NCBI RefSeq assembly: GCF_031954525.1
Contig: NZ_CP134867.1
Coordinates: forward strand, 744,001-808,000
Length of the DNA stretch: 64,000 nucleotides
Reading direction: 5' to 3'
Source of the DNA: Dyella sp. BiH032
GTDB taxonomy: Bacteria; Pseudomonadota; Gammaproteobacteria; Xanthomonadales; Rhodanobacteraceae
This document shows positions 26,516 to 35,951 of this stretch, piece after piece. Within the stretch, counting starts at the first letter, position 1. Each line of letters starts with the position of its first letter. Position numbers and translations under genes: made by a program. Below the pieces are notes generated by a model that was given only the letters and a program-made list of their open reading frames with translations, was not told where the DNA came from and made no database searches.

Positions 26516-27273
26516 TGACCCAGCGGCGCCCGGCGTTTGGAGTAGGGGCGGGAGCGCAGGGGTGGCCCGTCGCCTGCGTTTCCCGGCCGAAGCATTCCGG
26601 CCGGCAGGTCGCGCGCGGCTTCAGCCTCCTCGAAGTGCTCGGCGCCCTCGCGCTCATGGCCCTATTGCTGCTCGGCATCTATTCCGGCGTGCGCACCGCG
26701 ACGCGCAGCGTGCGCGCCGGCGGCGCGGCGGTGGAGCGGCTGGACCAGCTGCGCTCGACGCAGCAGTTCATGCGGCAGGAACTGGCGCAGATCCAGGCCG
26801 TGCCGCAGTCGCGCGACGCCAACGGCGACAGCATCTTTTTCGTCGGCGATGCGCAGAGCATGCGTTTCGTCGCGCCGCTGCCGGGTTATCTCGGCAAGCT
26901 GGGGCCGCAGTTGCAGGAGTGGAAGCTGGTCTCCAACGGCAAGGGCGGATCGCGCCTGGAGGTGAGCTTCGCGCTGCTTCCGCCGGACGGCAGCAAACCC
27001 AAGCCGGTGGGCGAACCCGAAGTGCTGATGGACGACGTGCGCGAAGGCCACTTCAGCTACCGCACGCCGGACACGCCCGACCAGCCGGGGACCTGGCAGC
27101 CGACTTGGCCCGACCCACGCATGCTGCCGCGGGTGGTGCGTGTGGAACTGAAGCTCGACGGCCTGCACGACTGGCCGCGCCTGGATGCGCCGTTGCGCAT
27201 CGATCCCACCGCCGGCCTGGGGCAGCAGATGGACATGCTCCGCGGCCTGCGGCGCCAGCCGGTGACGCGATGA
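26515..27273 (+). CDS. xpsJ: GspJ/XpsJ, minor pseudopilin
   Basis: 252 residues; the ATG at 26515 overlaps the gspI stop (TAATG). The cleavage site is VARG|FSLLEVLGALALMALLL after a 35-residue leader. The longer body has many aromatic-poor beta strands, as expected for GspJ. It forms the tip complex with GspI and GspK. The end overlaps gspK by ATGA. Confidence 0.9.
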   Translation: MTQRRPAFGVGAGAQGWPVACVSRPKHSGRQVARGFSLLEVLGALALMALLLLGIYSGVRTATRSVRAGGAAVERLDQLRSTQQFMRQELAQIQAVPQSRDANGDSIFFVGDAQSMRFVAPLPGYLGKLGPQLQEWKLVSNGKGGSRLEVSFALLPPDGSKPKPVGEPEVLMDDVREGHFSYRTPDTPDQPGTWQPTWPDPRMLPRVVRVELKLDGLHDWPRLDAPLRIDPTAGLGQQMDMLRGLRRQPVTR

Positions 27274-28142
27274 ACCATCCGCGCACCCGCACGCCTTCTT
27301 CGCGCCAGCGCGGCGTCGCGCTGCTGGTGGTGCTGTGGGCCTGCACCTTGCTGGCGATCGTGCTGGGCGGCTACGCCATGCTGGCGCGCAACGAAGGGTT
27401 GCAGGCGCGCTACCAGTTCTCGCAATTGCGCGCGCACTATGCCGCGGAGGCGGGCATGACCCGCGCGATCTACGCGCTGCTCGACCCGGCGCAGGGCACG
27501 CGCTGGGTGCCGGACGGACGCGAATACCCGTTCCAGTTCGAGGACGCGAAGGTGGGCCTGCGGGTGATCGATGAGAGCGGCAAGGTCGATATCAACGCCG
27601 CCTCGCCCGACGTGCTGAAAGCGCTGTTCAAGGCTGCGGGCATGAACGATGGCCCGGCGAACGAATTGGCCACGCGGGTGGTCGAATGGCGCAGCTTCGG
27701 CCGTCCCGGGGACCTGAACAACAATGCCGCCTACGTCGCCGCCGGCCGCGATTACGGCCCTCGCCACGGACCTTTCGCGAGCCTGGAGGAACTGCAGATG
27801 GTGCTGGGCATGGAGCCGGCGCTCTATCGCAAGCTCGCCGGGCAGATCACGATCTGGTCGGGCCGCAACGCGCCCGATCCCAACTACGCGCCCGCGCTGG
27901 CCATGCAGGCGATTCCGGGCATGACGCCGGATCAGGCGAACGCGGCGTATGCCGCAAGACAGCAACCTGGCGCGAAGCCGGGCCTAGGCGCCAGTCAGGG
28001 CGTGACGCATAGTATTCGTTCGGAGGCGACGTTGCCGGATGGGACGCGCGCGGTGTTGCGCGCCACGGTGCGTCTGCAAGGGGCCAGGGCCGGAGCACAG
28101 CCCTACGCGGTGCTTCGCTGGCAGGAAGGAGACGGGGAATGA
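27270..28142 (+). CDS. xpsK: GspK/XpsK, tip pseudopilin
   Basis: 290 residues. The cleavage site is RQRG|VALLVVLWACTLLA, lacking Glu5 as is normal for GspK. The large inserted helical domain (about 100-220) includes DESGKVDINAASPDVL and NAPDPNYAPALA. It caps the pseudopilus. The start overlaps gspJ and the stop overlaps gspL (ATGA). Confidence 0.92.
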   Translation: MNHPRTRTPSSRQRGVALLVVLWACTLLAIVLGGYAMLARNEGLQARYQFSQLRAHYAAEAGMTRAIYALLDPAQGTRWVPDGREYPFQFEDAKVGLRVIDESGKVDINAASPDVLKALFKAAGMNDGPANELATRVVEWRSFGRPGDLNNNAAYVAAGRDYGPRHGPFASLEELQMVLGMEPALYRKLAGQITIWSGRNAPDPNYAPALAMQAIPGMTPDQANAAYAARQQPGAKPGLGASQGVTHSIRSEATLPDGTRAVLRATVRLQGARAGAQPYAVLRWQEGDGE

Positions 28143-29314
28143 GCATGACGAGCTCGCTGCGACCGCAGCTCGAACAGGTGCGCCGCGCGTGGCGGACCTC
28201 GCCGTTGCCGCGTTTCTTCGCGTGGTGGGGCGGCGAACTCGCCGCGCTGGCGCCGCCGCGCTGGCGCGCCTGGTTCGGCGGCGGTGCCGCCTGGCACCTG
28301 CTCGAACGCGTGGACGGCACGTGGCAGCTGCGCCGCGATGGTGCCGCGGACGTTCTCGCGCAATGGAGCGACGAGCTGGACGCCGCGGCGCAGCAGGCCG
28401 CGCTCGCCGACGGGTTGCGTGGCGTGGATCGCGAGGATTTGCGCCTTGCGCTGTGCCTGCCCCCGGCGCAGGTGCTGCGCCGCCCTCTGCTGCTCCCCGC
28501 CGCCGCGCGCGACACGCTGCAGCAGGTCGGCGCTTTCGAGATGGACCGGCAGACGCCGTTCCGCGCGGAACAAGTCCGCTACGACATCCGCGAGCTGGAC
28601 GTGCCCGCGCCGCCCGGCCGGCTCGCCGCCGAGCTGGTGGCGGTGCCGCGCGCTACGCTCGATCCGCTGCTGGCGCGCCTGGCTCATCTCGGGATCGCGG
28701 TGGACGCGGTCGATCTGGCCGTCGGCGCCGGCCGCACCGGCGTGAATCTGCTTCCCGCCGAGCAGGCGCCGCGCCGTACGCGGCCGCGCCAGCGGCTCAA
28801 CCTCGCCCTGGCCGCGGCCAGCGTGGTCCTGGTCGTGCTGGTGCTGGGCGAATGGCTGCACAATCGCCGGGTCGCGCTCGAACAGATGCAGGCGCAGGTG
28901 GAGACCATGCGGGGCGAAGCGCAGCAGGTCGCCGGCCTGCGCCAGCAGTTGCAGGACAACGCCGGCGCCGCCGGCTTCCTGGCCGAGCGCAAGAAGAGCA
29001 CCGTCTCTGCGCTCGGGGTGCTGCAGGACCTCAGCCAGCGCCTGCCCGCCACGGCGTGGCTGGAGCGCCTGAGCATCGACAACGCCGGGCAGGTCGGCTT
29101 CCAGGGGCAGAGCCCGCAGGCGGCGCGCCTGGTGGATGCGCTGAAGGATTCGACTGTCATCAGCAATCCGAATTTCCAGGGCACCATCCAGGCCGACCCG
29201 CAGACCGGCAAGGAACGCTTCTACATGGTCGCGCAACTGCGCAAGCAGACTCCCGCCAAGCCCGCCGGCACGGCGCCGGCCGCGCCGGCCACCAGCGGAG
29301 GGGGCAAATCGTGA
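28139..29314 (+). CDS. xpsL: GspL/XpsL, inner membrane T2SS protein with PilN-like part
   Basis: 391 residues. The cytoplasmic region (about 1-215) includes LALCLPPAQVLRRPLLLP of the actin-like part. One membrane segment (LNLALAAASVVLVVLVLGEW, about 221-240) precedes a coiled coil (about 245-280) and a ferredoxin-like periplasmic domain typical of GspL/PilN. It anchors GspE to the inner membrane and pairs with GspM. The Ala/Pro-rich tail is not part of the fold. The end overlaps gspM (GTGA). Confidence 0.9.
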   Translation: MSMTSSLRPQLEQVRRAWRTSPLPRFFAWWGGELAALAPPRWRAWFGGGAAWHLLERVDGTWQLRRDGAADVLAQWSDELDAAAQQAALADGLRGVDREDLRLALCLPPAQVLRRPLLLPAAARDTLQQVGAFEMDRQTPFRAEQVRYDIRELDVPAPPGRLAAELVAVPRATLDPLLARLAHLGIAVDAVDLAVGAGRTGVNLLPAEQAPRRTRPRQRLNLALAAASVVLVVLVLGEWLHNRRVALEQMQAQVETMRGEAQQVAGLRQQLQDNAGAAGFLAERKKSTVSALGVLQDLSQRLPATAWLERLSIDNAGQVGFQGQSPQAARLVDALKDSTVISNPNFQGTIQADPQTGKERFYMVAQLRKQTPAKPAGTAPAAPATSGGGKS

Positions 29315-29961
29315 AGCTGGCCGCGATGAAGCCGCGCGACAGCCGCATCGCCGCGCTCCTGCTCCTGCTGGTGGCGCTGGTGATCGCGTATTTCGCGCTG
29401 CTGCACTGGTGGTTCGTGTCGCCCATGCTCGACGTCAACGCGCAGATGGCGGACCTGCGCGACACGCAGTCGCGCTTCGCCGCCGCCATCGCCGAGAAGC
29501 CGCAGCTGGAGCAGCGCATCGCCGCGCTCGGCCAGGGCCAGGCGACGAACAACGCCTTCTTGCCGGAAGACGATCCCAGCGCAGCGGCGGCGGGCCTCAT
29601 GCAGCGCGTGGTCGACGTGGTCGGCTCGCATCCGGAAGGCGGCAGCTGCGAAGTCAGCCAGAAAATGCCGGTGCCGAATCCGCCTGCGTCGGACAACGAG
29701 CCGTACCGCAAGGTTGCCGTCAGCATCAGCCTGCGCTGCGACATGCAGCCGCTGGCGGCGGTGATGCACGATCTGGAGCAGGGCACGCCCTATCTCTTCA
29801 TCGACGACCTGACCATCTACCGCAATCCGGTGGCGGCGCAGCAGAACAACGCGCCGCCGCTGGAAGTGCAGTTCACGCTGAGCGGCTACGTGCGCCAGGC
29901 CCGTGCCGGCGCGGGCGCTCCCGCGGCGCCCGCGCCGCAGGCGTCGGAGGACAACGCATGA
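29311..29961 (+). CDS. xpsM: GspM/XpsM, inner membrane T2SS protein
   Basis: 216 residues from a GTG overlapping the gspL stop; an ATG at 29326 is an alternative. One membrane helix (about 18-38, IAALLLLLVALVIAYFALLHW) is followed by a coiled coil and a periplasmic ferredoxin-like domain (T2SSM_b type) containing VAVSISLRCDMQPLAAVMHDLE. It forms the GspL-GspM assembly platform. The tail is Ala/Pro-rich. Confidence 0.88.
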   Translation: MKLAAMKPRDSRIAALLLLLVALVIAYFALLHWWFVSPMLDVNAQMADLRDTQSRFAAAIAEKPQLEQRIAALGQGQATNNAFLPEDDPSAAAAGLMQRVVDVVGSHPEGGSCEVSQKMPVPNPPASDNEPYRKVAVSISLRCDMQPLAAVMHDLEQGTPYLFIDDLTIYRNPVAAQQNNAPPLEVQFTLSGYVRQARAGAGAPAAPAPQASEDNA

Positions 29962-30752
29962 ACGCCGCCGCGCAGCGTCGCCTCACTCCCGTGCTCGCCG
30001 GCGTGGCCGGTGCACTGGTCCTGCTGCTGCTGATGCTGTTCGCCGGCGTCGGCCGCGGCGTGCGATGGGACCCGCCGCGCCCCGCCGCGCCGCTGCCGGA
30101 CCTGCGCGCCAGCGCCGCCGACCTGCCGCGGCTGCTGCCGCTGGAGCAGTTCGGCATCGTGTGGCAGCAGCCCATCTTCAGCCCGGACCGCAAGCCGATC
30201 ACCCGCGCCACCAAGGGCGGCGCCAGCCTCGGCGAGATGCAACTGACCGGCATCATCCTCACGTCGAGCCTGCACATGGCTCTGCTGCACACGCGCGGCC
30301 AGGACGCCGACGTGCGCGTCGCCGAAGGCTCCGCCCTGCCGGACGGCAGCTGGAAGCTGGTGGAAGTGAAACCGCGCTCGGCCGTGTTCGAATCCGCCAC
30401 CGGCCGCACCGAGCTGGAACTGCCGGCCGGCGCGCCGATCGACGCGCCGAAGGCCGACGGCCAGCCGCAGCCGCCCCAGGCCGGCGCGATGCCCGGGCCG
30501 ATCAACGTGCCGGCCGGCGCCGTGCAGCGCGTGGGACAAGGGCAAGGCAATCTGCCGCGCATGGACATGAAGGCGGCCGAGAACGCGCCCGGCATCGTTC
30601 CGCAGCCCAATGACAGCAACGCGCCGCGTCCGCCGCAGGACGAGAGCGCGCTGCAGGCCGAGCGTATCCGCCAGCTCAAGGCCGCCATCCAGAAGCGTCG
30701 CGCCGAACAGCAACAGCAGCAGGCCGCGGGCAACCCTGAAGGAGCACACTGA
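29958..30752 (+). CDS. xpsN: GspN/XpsN, GspC-like inner membrane protein
   Basis: 264 residues. One membrane helix (about 10-32) is followed by a homology-region domain containing QQPIFSPDRKPI, LTGIILTSSLHMALL and VAEGSALPDGSWKLVEV, similar in pattern to the GspC HR domain that contacts the secretin. The C-terminal third is Pro/Gln-rich and ends in a coiled, basic Gln tract (AAIQKRRAEQQQQQ). In Xanthomonas, XpsN holds this place between M and D, which fits. The start overlaps gspM (ATGA). Confidence 0.85.
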   Translation: MNAAAQRRLTPVLAGVAGALVLLLLMLFAGVGRGVRWDPPRPAAPLPDLRASAADLPRLLPLEQFGIVWQQPIFSPDRKPITRATKGGASLGEMQLTGIILTSSLHMALLHTRGQDADVRVAEGSALPDGSWKLVEVKPRSAVFESATGRTELELPAGAPIDAPKADGQPQPPQAGAMPGPINVPAGAVQRVGQGQGNLPRMDMKAAENAPGIVPQPNDSNAPRPPQDESALQAERIRQLKAAIQKRRAEQQQQQAAGNPEGAH

Positions 30753-30755
30753 TCC

Positions 30756-33140
30756 ATGTCCCGTCATCTCACTTCGCCGGCGTGCCGCATCGGCACCCTC
30801 GCTTTGGCCGTCTGGATGGCCGGCTGCTCCACGCTGCCGCCGCCGAAGGACGATGGCGCGCTGCAGCGTGAAGCCATGGCCGGCACGGAGAAGCCGGCGC
30901 CGCAGCCGCTCCCGCTCAACACCGGCTTCAAGGCGCCTGACGGCGCCAATGCCACGCCGCAGATCACCGAGGGCACCGGCACCTTCATCCGGCCTTCCGC
31001 GCTCGCCACGCCGCGTGCGCCGGCCACCGGCGACGGCGCGGTCACCTTCAACTTCGAGAACCAGCCCGTGCAGGCGGTGGTGAAGGCGATCCTGGGCGAT
31101 CTGCTCAAGCAGAACTACACGATCGCGCCGGGCGTGCAGGGCAACATCTCGTTCGCTACGGCCGAACCGGTGGATTCCAGCCAGGCCATGCCGATCCTGG
31201 AGACGCTGCTGTCGTGGACCGGCAATGCGCTGGTCAAGCGCAACGGCGGCTACGTGGTGATGCCGGCCAAGGAAGCCGTCGCCGGCAATCTCGTGCCCAG
31301 CCTCGGCGCCGTCGCGCCGCCGGCGGGCATGCAGGCGCGCCTGTTCCCGCTGCGCTACATCTCCGCGGCGGAGATGCAGAAACTGATCAAGCCGTTCGCG
31401 CGGCCGGAGTCGATCCTGCTTGCCGATCCGTCGCGCAACCTGATCGTGCTGGCCGGCTCGCCGCAGGAGCTGGCCAACTACCAGCGCACCGTCAGCACGT
31501 TCGACGTGGACTGGCTGCGCGGCATGTCCGTGGGCGTATTCAACCTGCAGCGCGCCAGCGTCGGCGAACTGATGCCCAAGCTCGATGGCATGTTCGGCCC
31601 GAAGGGCGACACGCCGCTGGCCGGCATGCTGCGCTTCATCCCCATCGAGCGCACCAACGCACTGGTAGTGATCAGCACGCAGCCTGCGTATCTGCAGGAA
31701 GTCGGCCAGTGGATCGAGAAGATCGATCGCGGCGGCGGCAACGAGCCGCAGTTGTTCGTGTACGACGTGCGCAACATCAAGGCTTCCGACCTCGCCCAGT
31801 ACCTGGCGCAGATCTATGCCAGCGGCGGCGGTGGCGGCAACTCCGGCGGCCGCGTCGGGCCGGGCCTCAATGCCGGCACCACGGGCAACACCGACAACGC
31901 CTTCGGCTCGGCCAGCGGCATGGGCAGCACCGCCGGCAGCTTCGGCAGCAGCACCACCGGCGGGCTGGGCAACAGCGGCGGCCTCAACGGTGGGCTGAAC
32001 AGCGGCATCAACAGCGGCATCAACTCCGGCGCCGGCTTCAACAACGGCACCGACAGCAAGAACAGCGGTTTCGGTGGCCCCGGCACGTCGATCGGCAGCA
32101 CCTTCGGCTCGCAGCAGAACAGCAGCGGCGGTTCGCAGGCCCCGCAGCAGTACACCTCCGAAGACGGCAGCGTGCGCATCAGCTCGGTGGACGCGAACAA
32201 CCAGTTGCTGGTGCGCGCGCGTCCCTCGCAGTGGGCGGAAATCGAGTCGGCCATCAAGCGCTTGGACAACACGCCGCTGCAAGTGCAGATCGAGACGCGC
32301 ATCCTGGAGGTGAAACTCACCGGCGCGTTCCAGTTCGGCGTGCAGTGGTACCTGGAAGGCCTGATCGGCGGCACCAACAACGGCGACGGCACCTATACGC
32401 CGGGCCAGCCGGGCAACCAGCAGCAATGGGGCCTGGGCCAGGGCGGCACCCGCTACAACCCCGGCACCAGCACCTCGGCGGGCGACGCGTTCTTCTACTC
32501 CTTCGTCAACCACAATTTGCAGGTGGCGGTGCGCGCGCTGGAGCAGAACGGCAATACCAAGACGCTGTCCGCGCCGTCGCTGGTGGTGCTCAACAACCAG
32601 GTCGCGCAGATCCAGGTGGGCGACCAGGTGCCGATCAACCAGACCAGCGTGAATCCCGGCGTGGGCACGGCGGTGTACAACCAGGTCAACTACCTCAATA
32701 CCGGCGTGATCCTCAACGTGCAGCCGCGCGTGAATCCGGGTGGCCTGGTGTATCTCAACGTGCAGCAGCAGGTGAGTTCGCCGACCTATCCCAACGGCGC
32801 TGCCAATCCGACCATCTCGCAGCGTTCGATGGGCACGCAGGTCGCGGTGCAGAGCGGGCAGACGGTGCTGCTGGGCGGCCTGATCCAGCAGCAGGACAAC
32901 ACCACCGATACCGGCATCCCGGGACTGAACCGCATTCCGGTGCTGGGGCGCCTGTTCGGCTCGACCAACCGCAACCGCGACCGTACCGAGCTGGTCGTGC
33001 TGATCACGCCGAAGGTGATCGGCAGCGCCGAAGAAGCCAAGCAGATCACCGACGAGTACCAGCAGAAGTTCGAATCGCTGGCGCCGCTGCGGCAGGGACA
33101 GGACAAGGTACCGGCGGCGGCGACCTATCCGACGAAGTAA
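30756..33140 (+). CDS. xpsD: GspD/XpsD, outer membrane secretin (lipoprotein)
   Basis: 794 residues. A lipoprotein signal (WMAGCS, lipidated Cys24) is followed by N0-N3 domains (about 90-530) and the secretin domain (about 530-775) with VGDQVPINQTS, VNYLNTGVILNVQPRVN and LLGGLIQQQDN. The multimer forms the outer membrane gate. Between residues about 354 and 465 lies a Gly/Ser/Asn-rich low-complexity insert with repeats of NSGI and GGLN type. Being a lipoprotein matches XpsD, which can reach the outer membrane without a pilotin. Last gene of the operon. Confidence 0.96.
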   Translation: MSRHLTSPACRIGTLALAVWMAGCSTLPPPKDDGALQREAMAGTEKPAPQPLPLNTGFKAPDGANATPQITEGTGTFIRPSALATPRAPATGDGAVTFNFENQPVQAVVKAILGDLLKQNYTIAPGVQGNISFATAEPVDSSQAMPILETLLSWTGNALVKRNGGYVVMPAKEAVAGNLVPSLGAVAPPAGMQARLFPLRYISAAEMQKLIKPFARPESILLADPSRNLIVLAGSPQELANYQRTVSTFDVDWLRGMSVGVFNLQRASVGELMPKLDGMFGPKGDTPLAGMLRFIPIERTNALVVISTQPAYLQEVGQWIEKIDRGGGNEPQLFVYDVRNIKASDLAQYLAQIYASGGGGGNSGGRVGPGLNAGTTGNTDNAFGSASGMGSTAGSFGSSTTGGLGNSGGLNGGLNSGINSGINSGAGFNNGTDSKNSGFGGPGTSIGSTFGSQQNSSGGSQAPQQYTSEDGSVRISSVDANNQLLVRARPSQWAEIESAIKRLDNTPLQVQIETRILEVKLTGAFQFGVQWYLEGLIGGTNNGDGTYTPGQPGNQQQWGLGQGGTRYNPGTSTSAGDAFFYSFVNHNLQVAVRALEQNGNTKTLSAPSLVVLNNQVAQIQVGDQVPINQTSVNPGVGTAVYNQVNYLNTGVILNVQPRVNPGGLVYLNVQQQVSSPTYPNGAANPTISQRSMGTQVAVQSGQTVLLGGLIQQQDNTTDTGIPGLNRIPVLGRLFGSTNRNRDRTELVVLITPKVIGSAEEAKQITDEYQQKFESLAPLRQGQDKVPAAATYPTK

Positions 33141-33152
33141 GGCCGCGCCATG

Positions 33153-33190
33153 CCCTCTCCCGAAGGGGAGGGGGCCGGAGCGAGGGGCCG
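33153..33190. repeat. REP-like palindrome after gspD
   Basis: CCCTCTCCCGAAGGGGAGGG forms a stem-loop followed by GCCGGAGCGAGGGG, close to the dispersed palindrome family. It lies 12 bp after the gspD stop and could help end the operon. Confidence 0.6.
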
Positions 33191-33221
33191 GCGGGAGCGC
33201 GGCCCCGTTATCATCCCGGCG

Positions 33222-35741
33222 ATGACTTCCGCCGCACCCGCCTTCCCGATCACCCCGCTGCTGCCCGAGATCCGCGCTTCGCTCGCGGCGCATCCGCGTC
33301 TCGTGCTCGAAGCGCCGCCCGGAGCTGGCAAGACCACCCAGGTGCCGCTCGCGCTGCTGGGTGAAACCTGGCTCGGGAGCGGCAAGGTGCTGATGCTGGA
33401 ACCGCGCCGCATCGCGGCGCGCGCGGCGGCACAGTTCATGGCGCGGCAGCTCGGCGAGGAGGTTGGCCAGACGGTCGGCTATCGCATCCGGTTCGAATCG
33501 AAGGTGAGCGCGGCCACGCGCATCGAAGTGGTGACCGAGGGCATCCTCACCCGCCTCATCCAGGACGACCCCGAGCTGAGCGGCGTGGGCGCCGTCCTGT
33601 TCGACGAATTCCATGAACGCCATCTGGCGGGCGATCTCGGCGCGGCGTTCGCGCTGGACGTGCAGGCCACGCTGCGGCCGGAGCTGCGCCTGGTAGTGAT
33701 GTCGGCCACGCTGGACGGCGAGCGCATCGCGCAGTGGCTCGATGCGCCGCGGCTGAGCAGCCCGGGCCGCAGTTTTCCGGTGCGCGTGGACTATCCGCCG
33801 CCGCGCGCACAGGAAAGCATGGAGCATCACCTCGCCCGCGTGGCCCGGCTGGCGTTAGACGAGAACGACGGCGACGTGCTGGCCTTCCTGCCGGGGCGGC
33901 GCGAGATCGCCCGCACCGAAGCGGTGCTGGCGCAGTCGCTGGGGCGCGATGACATCGAGGTAGTCGCGCTGCACGGCGAGCTCTCGATGGCCGAGCAGCA
34001 GGCGGCGCTGAGTCCGGCCGAGCCCGGCACGCGACGCATCGTGCTGGCCACCAACGTGGCCGAGTCCAGCGTCACCTTGCCGGGCATCCGCGCCGTGGTG
34101 GACAGCGGACTGGCGCGCGAGCCGCGCTTCGATCCGAACTCGGGCTTCACGCGGCTGGAGACGGTGACGATCTCGCAGGCGTCGGCCGATCAGCGCGCCG
34201 GCCGCGCGGGACGCGTTGCCGAAGGTACCGCGTACCGCCTATGGCCGCAGAGCAAACGGCTGGAACCTTCGCGCGTCGCCGAGATCGCGCAGGCCGAGCT
34301 GTCCGGCCTCGCCCTCGAGCTGGCCGCCTGGGGCATCACGGCCGAGAGCGGCAGCCTGCCGTGGCTGGATCCACCCCCGGCTGGCGCATTGGCACAGGCG
34401 CGTGAGCTGCTGGCGTCGCTCGGCGCGCTGGACGCCGGCGGACGCATCACGGCGCTGGGCCGCCGGATGCTGGAACTGGGCGCCACGCCGCGACTCGGTG
34501 CCGCCGCGCTGCGGGCGCCGGCCGAACGGCATGCGCTGGTCGCCGATCTGCTGGCGCTGATGGAGGCGCGCTCGCCGCTGCGCGGCGAGCAGGCACGCAG
34601 CGACGATTTCCGCGCGCGCGTCGATGCCTTGCACGCATGGCGCGATCGCCGCACGGCCGGTGCGCGCGGCGGTGCCGACACTGGCGCGCTGGCGGCGATC
34701 GAACAGGCCAGCAAGGGCTGGCGTAGGCGCCTGGACGTGCGCACCGCCGCTAGCGGCGTGCCGGACAGCCACGCGGTGGGCGACCTGCTGCTGCATGCGT
34801 TTCCCGACCGCGTGGCGCGCCGCGACGACAACAATCCTCTGCGCTACACCCTGGCCAACGGCCGCGGCGCGCGCCTGCACGAGAACACCGCGCTGCTCGG
34901 CGAGCCCTGGCTGGTCGCGCTGGACCTGCGCTACGAAACACGCGACAGCCTGATCCTCGCCGGCGCACCGCTCGACCCGCGCGTGCTGGAGCGCGACTTT
35001 CCCACCCAGTTCCGCCGCGAACGCAGCTTGCGCTGGAACGACGAACGCAACGCAGTCGAGGCCTTCGAGGAACAGCGCTACGCCGGCATCGTGCTGTCCC
35101 GGCGCAGCGTCCCCGTGCAGCCGGAAGATGCGCTGCCGGCCTTGCTCGCCGCGATCCGCGCCAAGGGCCTCGACGCGCTGCCGTGGAGCGAGAACGCACG
35201 CCGCCTGCGCGCGCGCATGCAGGCGGTGCGCGCATGGATGCCGGAACTGGGCCTGCCGGACGTGGGCGACCAGGCGTTGCTCGATTCGTTGGAGTCGTGG
35301 CTGGCGCCGTACCTCGAGGGTAAGCGTCGCTTCGATGCGTTGAACGCCGAGGAACTCTCGCAGGCGCTCGCCAGCCTGTTCGACTACGAGCAGCGCCGTG
35401 CACTGGACGCTCACGCGCCGGAAAGCGTAGTCGTCCCCAGCGGCATGACCCGCCGCCTCGAATACGCCGCCGGCGAGCCACCCGTACTGGCGGTGAAGCT
35501 GCAGGAACTGTTCGGCCTCGCCGACACGCCACGCGTCGGCAACGGACGCATCCCCGTGACCTTGCACCTGTTGTCGCCCGCGGGGCGGCCGATCCAGGTC
35601 ACGCAGGACCTGAAGGGGTTCTGGGAGCGCACGTATCCGGAGGTGAAGAAGGAATTGAAAGGCCGCTATCCCAGACATCCCTGGCCGGACGATCCGTGGG
35701 GCGCGATGCCGACGCATCGGGCGAAGCCGCGGGGAACGTGA
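33222..35741 (+). CDS. hrpB: HrpB, DEAH-box ATP-dependent helicase
   Basis: 839 residues, close to E. coli HrpB. Helicase motifs appear in order: Walker A EAPPGAGKTTQVP, Ia MLEPRRIAARA, DEFHERH (motif II), MSATLDG (III), DVLAFLPGRREI (IV), ATNVAESSVTLPGI (V) and QRAGRAGRV (VI). The HrpB C-terminal domain includes YPRHPWPDDPW near the end. The ATG at 33222 was preferred over 33150 because the upstream codons lie in a REP-like palindrome. The role of HrpB is not well established. Confidence 0.93.
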   Translation: MTSAAPAFPITPLLPEIRASLAAHPRLVLEAPPGAGKTTQVPLALLGETWLGSGKVLMLEPRRIAARAAAQFMARQLGEEVGQTVGYRIRFESKVSAATRIEVVTEGILTRLIQDDPELSGVGAVLFDEFHERHLAGDLGAAFALDVQATLRPELRLVVMSATLDGERIAQWLDAPRLSSPGRSFPVRVDYPPPRAQESMEHHLARVARLALDENDGDVLAFLPGRREIARTEAVLAQSLGRDDIEVVALHGELSMAEQQAALSPAEPGTRRIVLATNVAESSVTLPGIRAVVDSGLAREPRFDPNSGFTRLETVTISQASADQRAGRAGRVAEGTAYRLWPQSKRLEPSRVAEIAQAELSGLALELAAWGITAESGSLPWLDPPPAGALAQARELLASLGALDAGGRITALGRRMLELGATPRLGAAALRAPAERHALVADLLALMEARSPLRGEQARSDDFRARVDALHAWRDRRTAGARGGADTGALAAIEQASKGWRRRLDVRTAASGVPDSHAVGDLLLHAFPDRVARRDDNNPLRYTLANGRGARLHENTALLGEPWLVALDLRYETRDSLILAGAPLDPRVLERDFPTQFRRERSLRWNDERNAVEAFEEQRYAGIVLSRRSVPVQPEDALPALLAAIRAKGLDALPWSENARRLRARMQAVRAWMPELGLPDVGDQALLDSLESWLAPYLEGKRRFDALNAEELSQALASLFDYEQRRALDAHAPESVVVPSGMTRRLEYAAGEPPVLAVKLQELFGLADTPRVGNGRIPVTLHLLSPAGRPIQVTQDLKGFWERTYPEVKKELKGRYPRHPWPDDPWGAMPTHRAKPRGT

Positions 35742-35783
35742 TGGGTTCTTTCTGGGTTATGAAGTCGCGGTGGTGGTTGGTTT

Positions 35784-35845
35784 TTCGTCGTTTGCACTAA
35801 GGTTGCGTTTGCGCGACCTGGCCGCTTATGCAGCGGGCATGTCGG
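35784..35845 (+). repeat. 62-bp direct repeat, unit 1
   Basis: This unit matches 35872-35933 with about two differences. Both contain GCACTAAGGTTGCGTTTGCG and end GCAGCGGGCATGTCGG. The period is 88 bp. Confidence 0.8.
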
Positions 35846-35871
35846 GTGCTCGTCGGTGTGCGGGGCTGCTC

Positions 35872-35933
35872 TTCGTCGTTCGCACTAAGGTTGCGTTTGC
35901 GCGATCTGGCCGCTTATGCAGCGGGCATGTCGG
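35872..35933 (+). repeat. 62-bp direct repeat, unit 2
   Basis: Second copy of the unit at 35784. It lies 18 bp before the GTTACTT hairpin. Confidence 0.8.
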
Positions 35934-35951
35934 ACGCCTGCCGGCGCCCGA

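Noticed and set aside
29886..33830. Long minus-strand frame of 1314 codons opposite gspM-hrpB
   Set aside because: It overlaps several firm genes on the other strand, lacks any family signature and has the skew of a shadow frame.
35784..35933. Possible CRISPR array
   Set aside because: Only two units of 62 bp with an 88-bp period and no cas genes; a CRISPR array would show more and shorter units.
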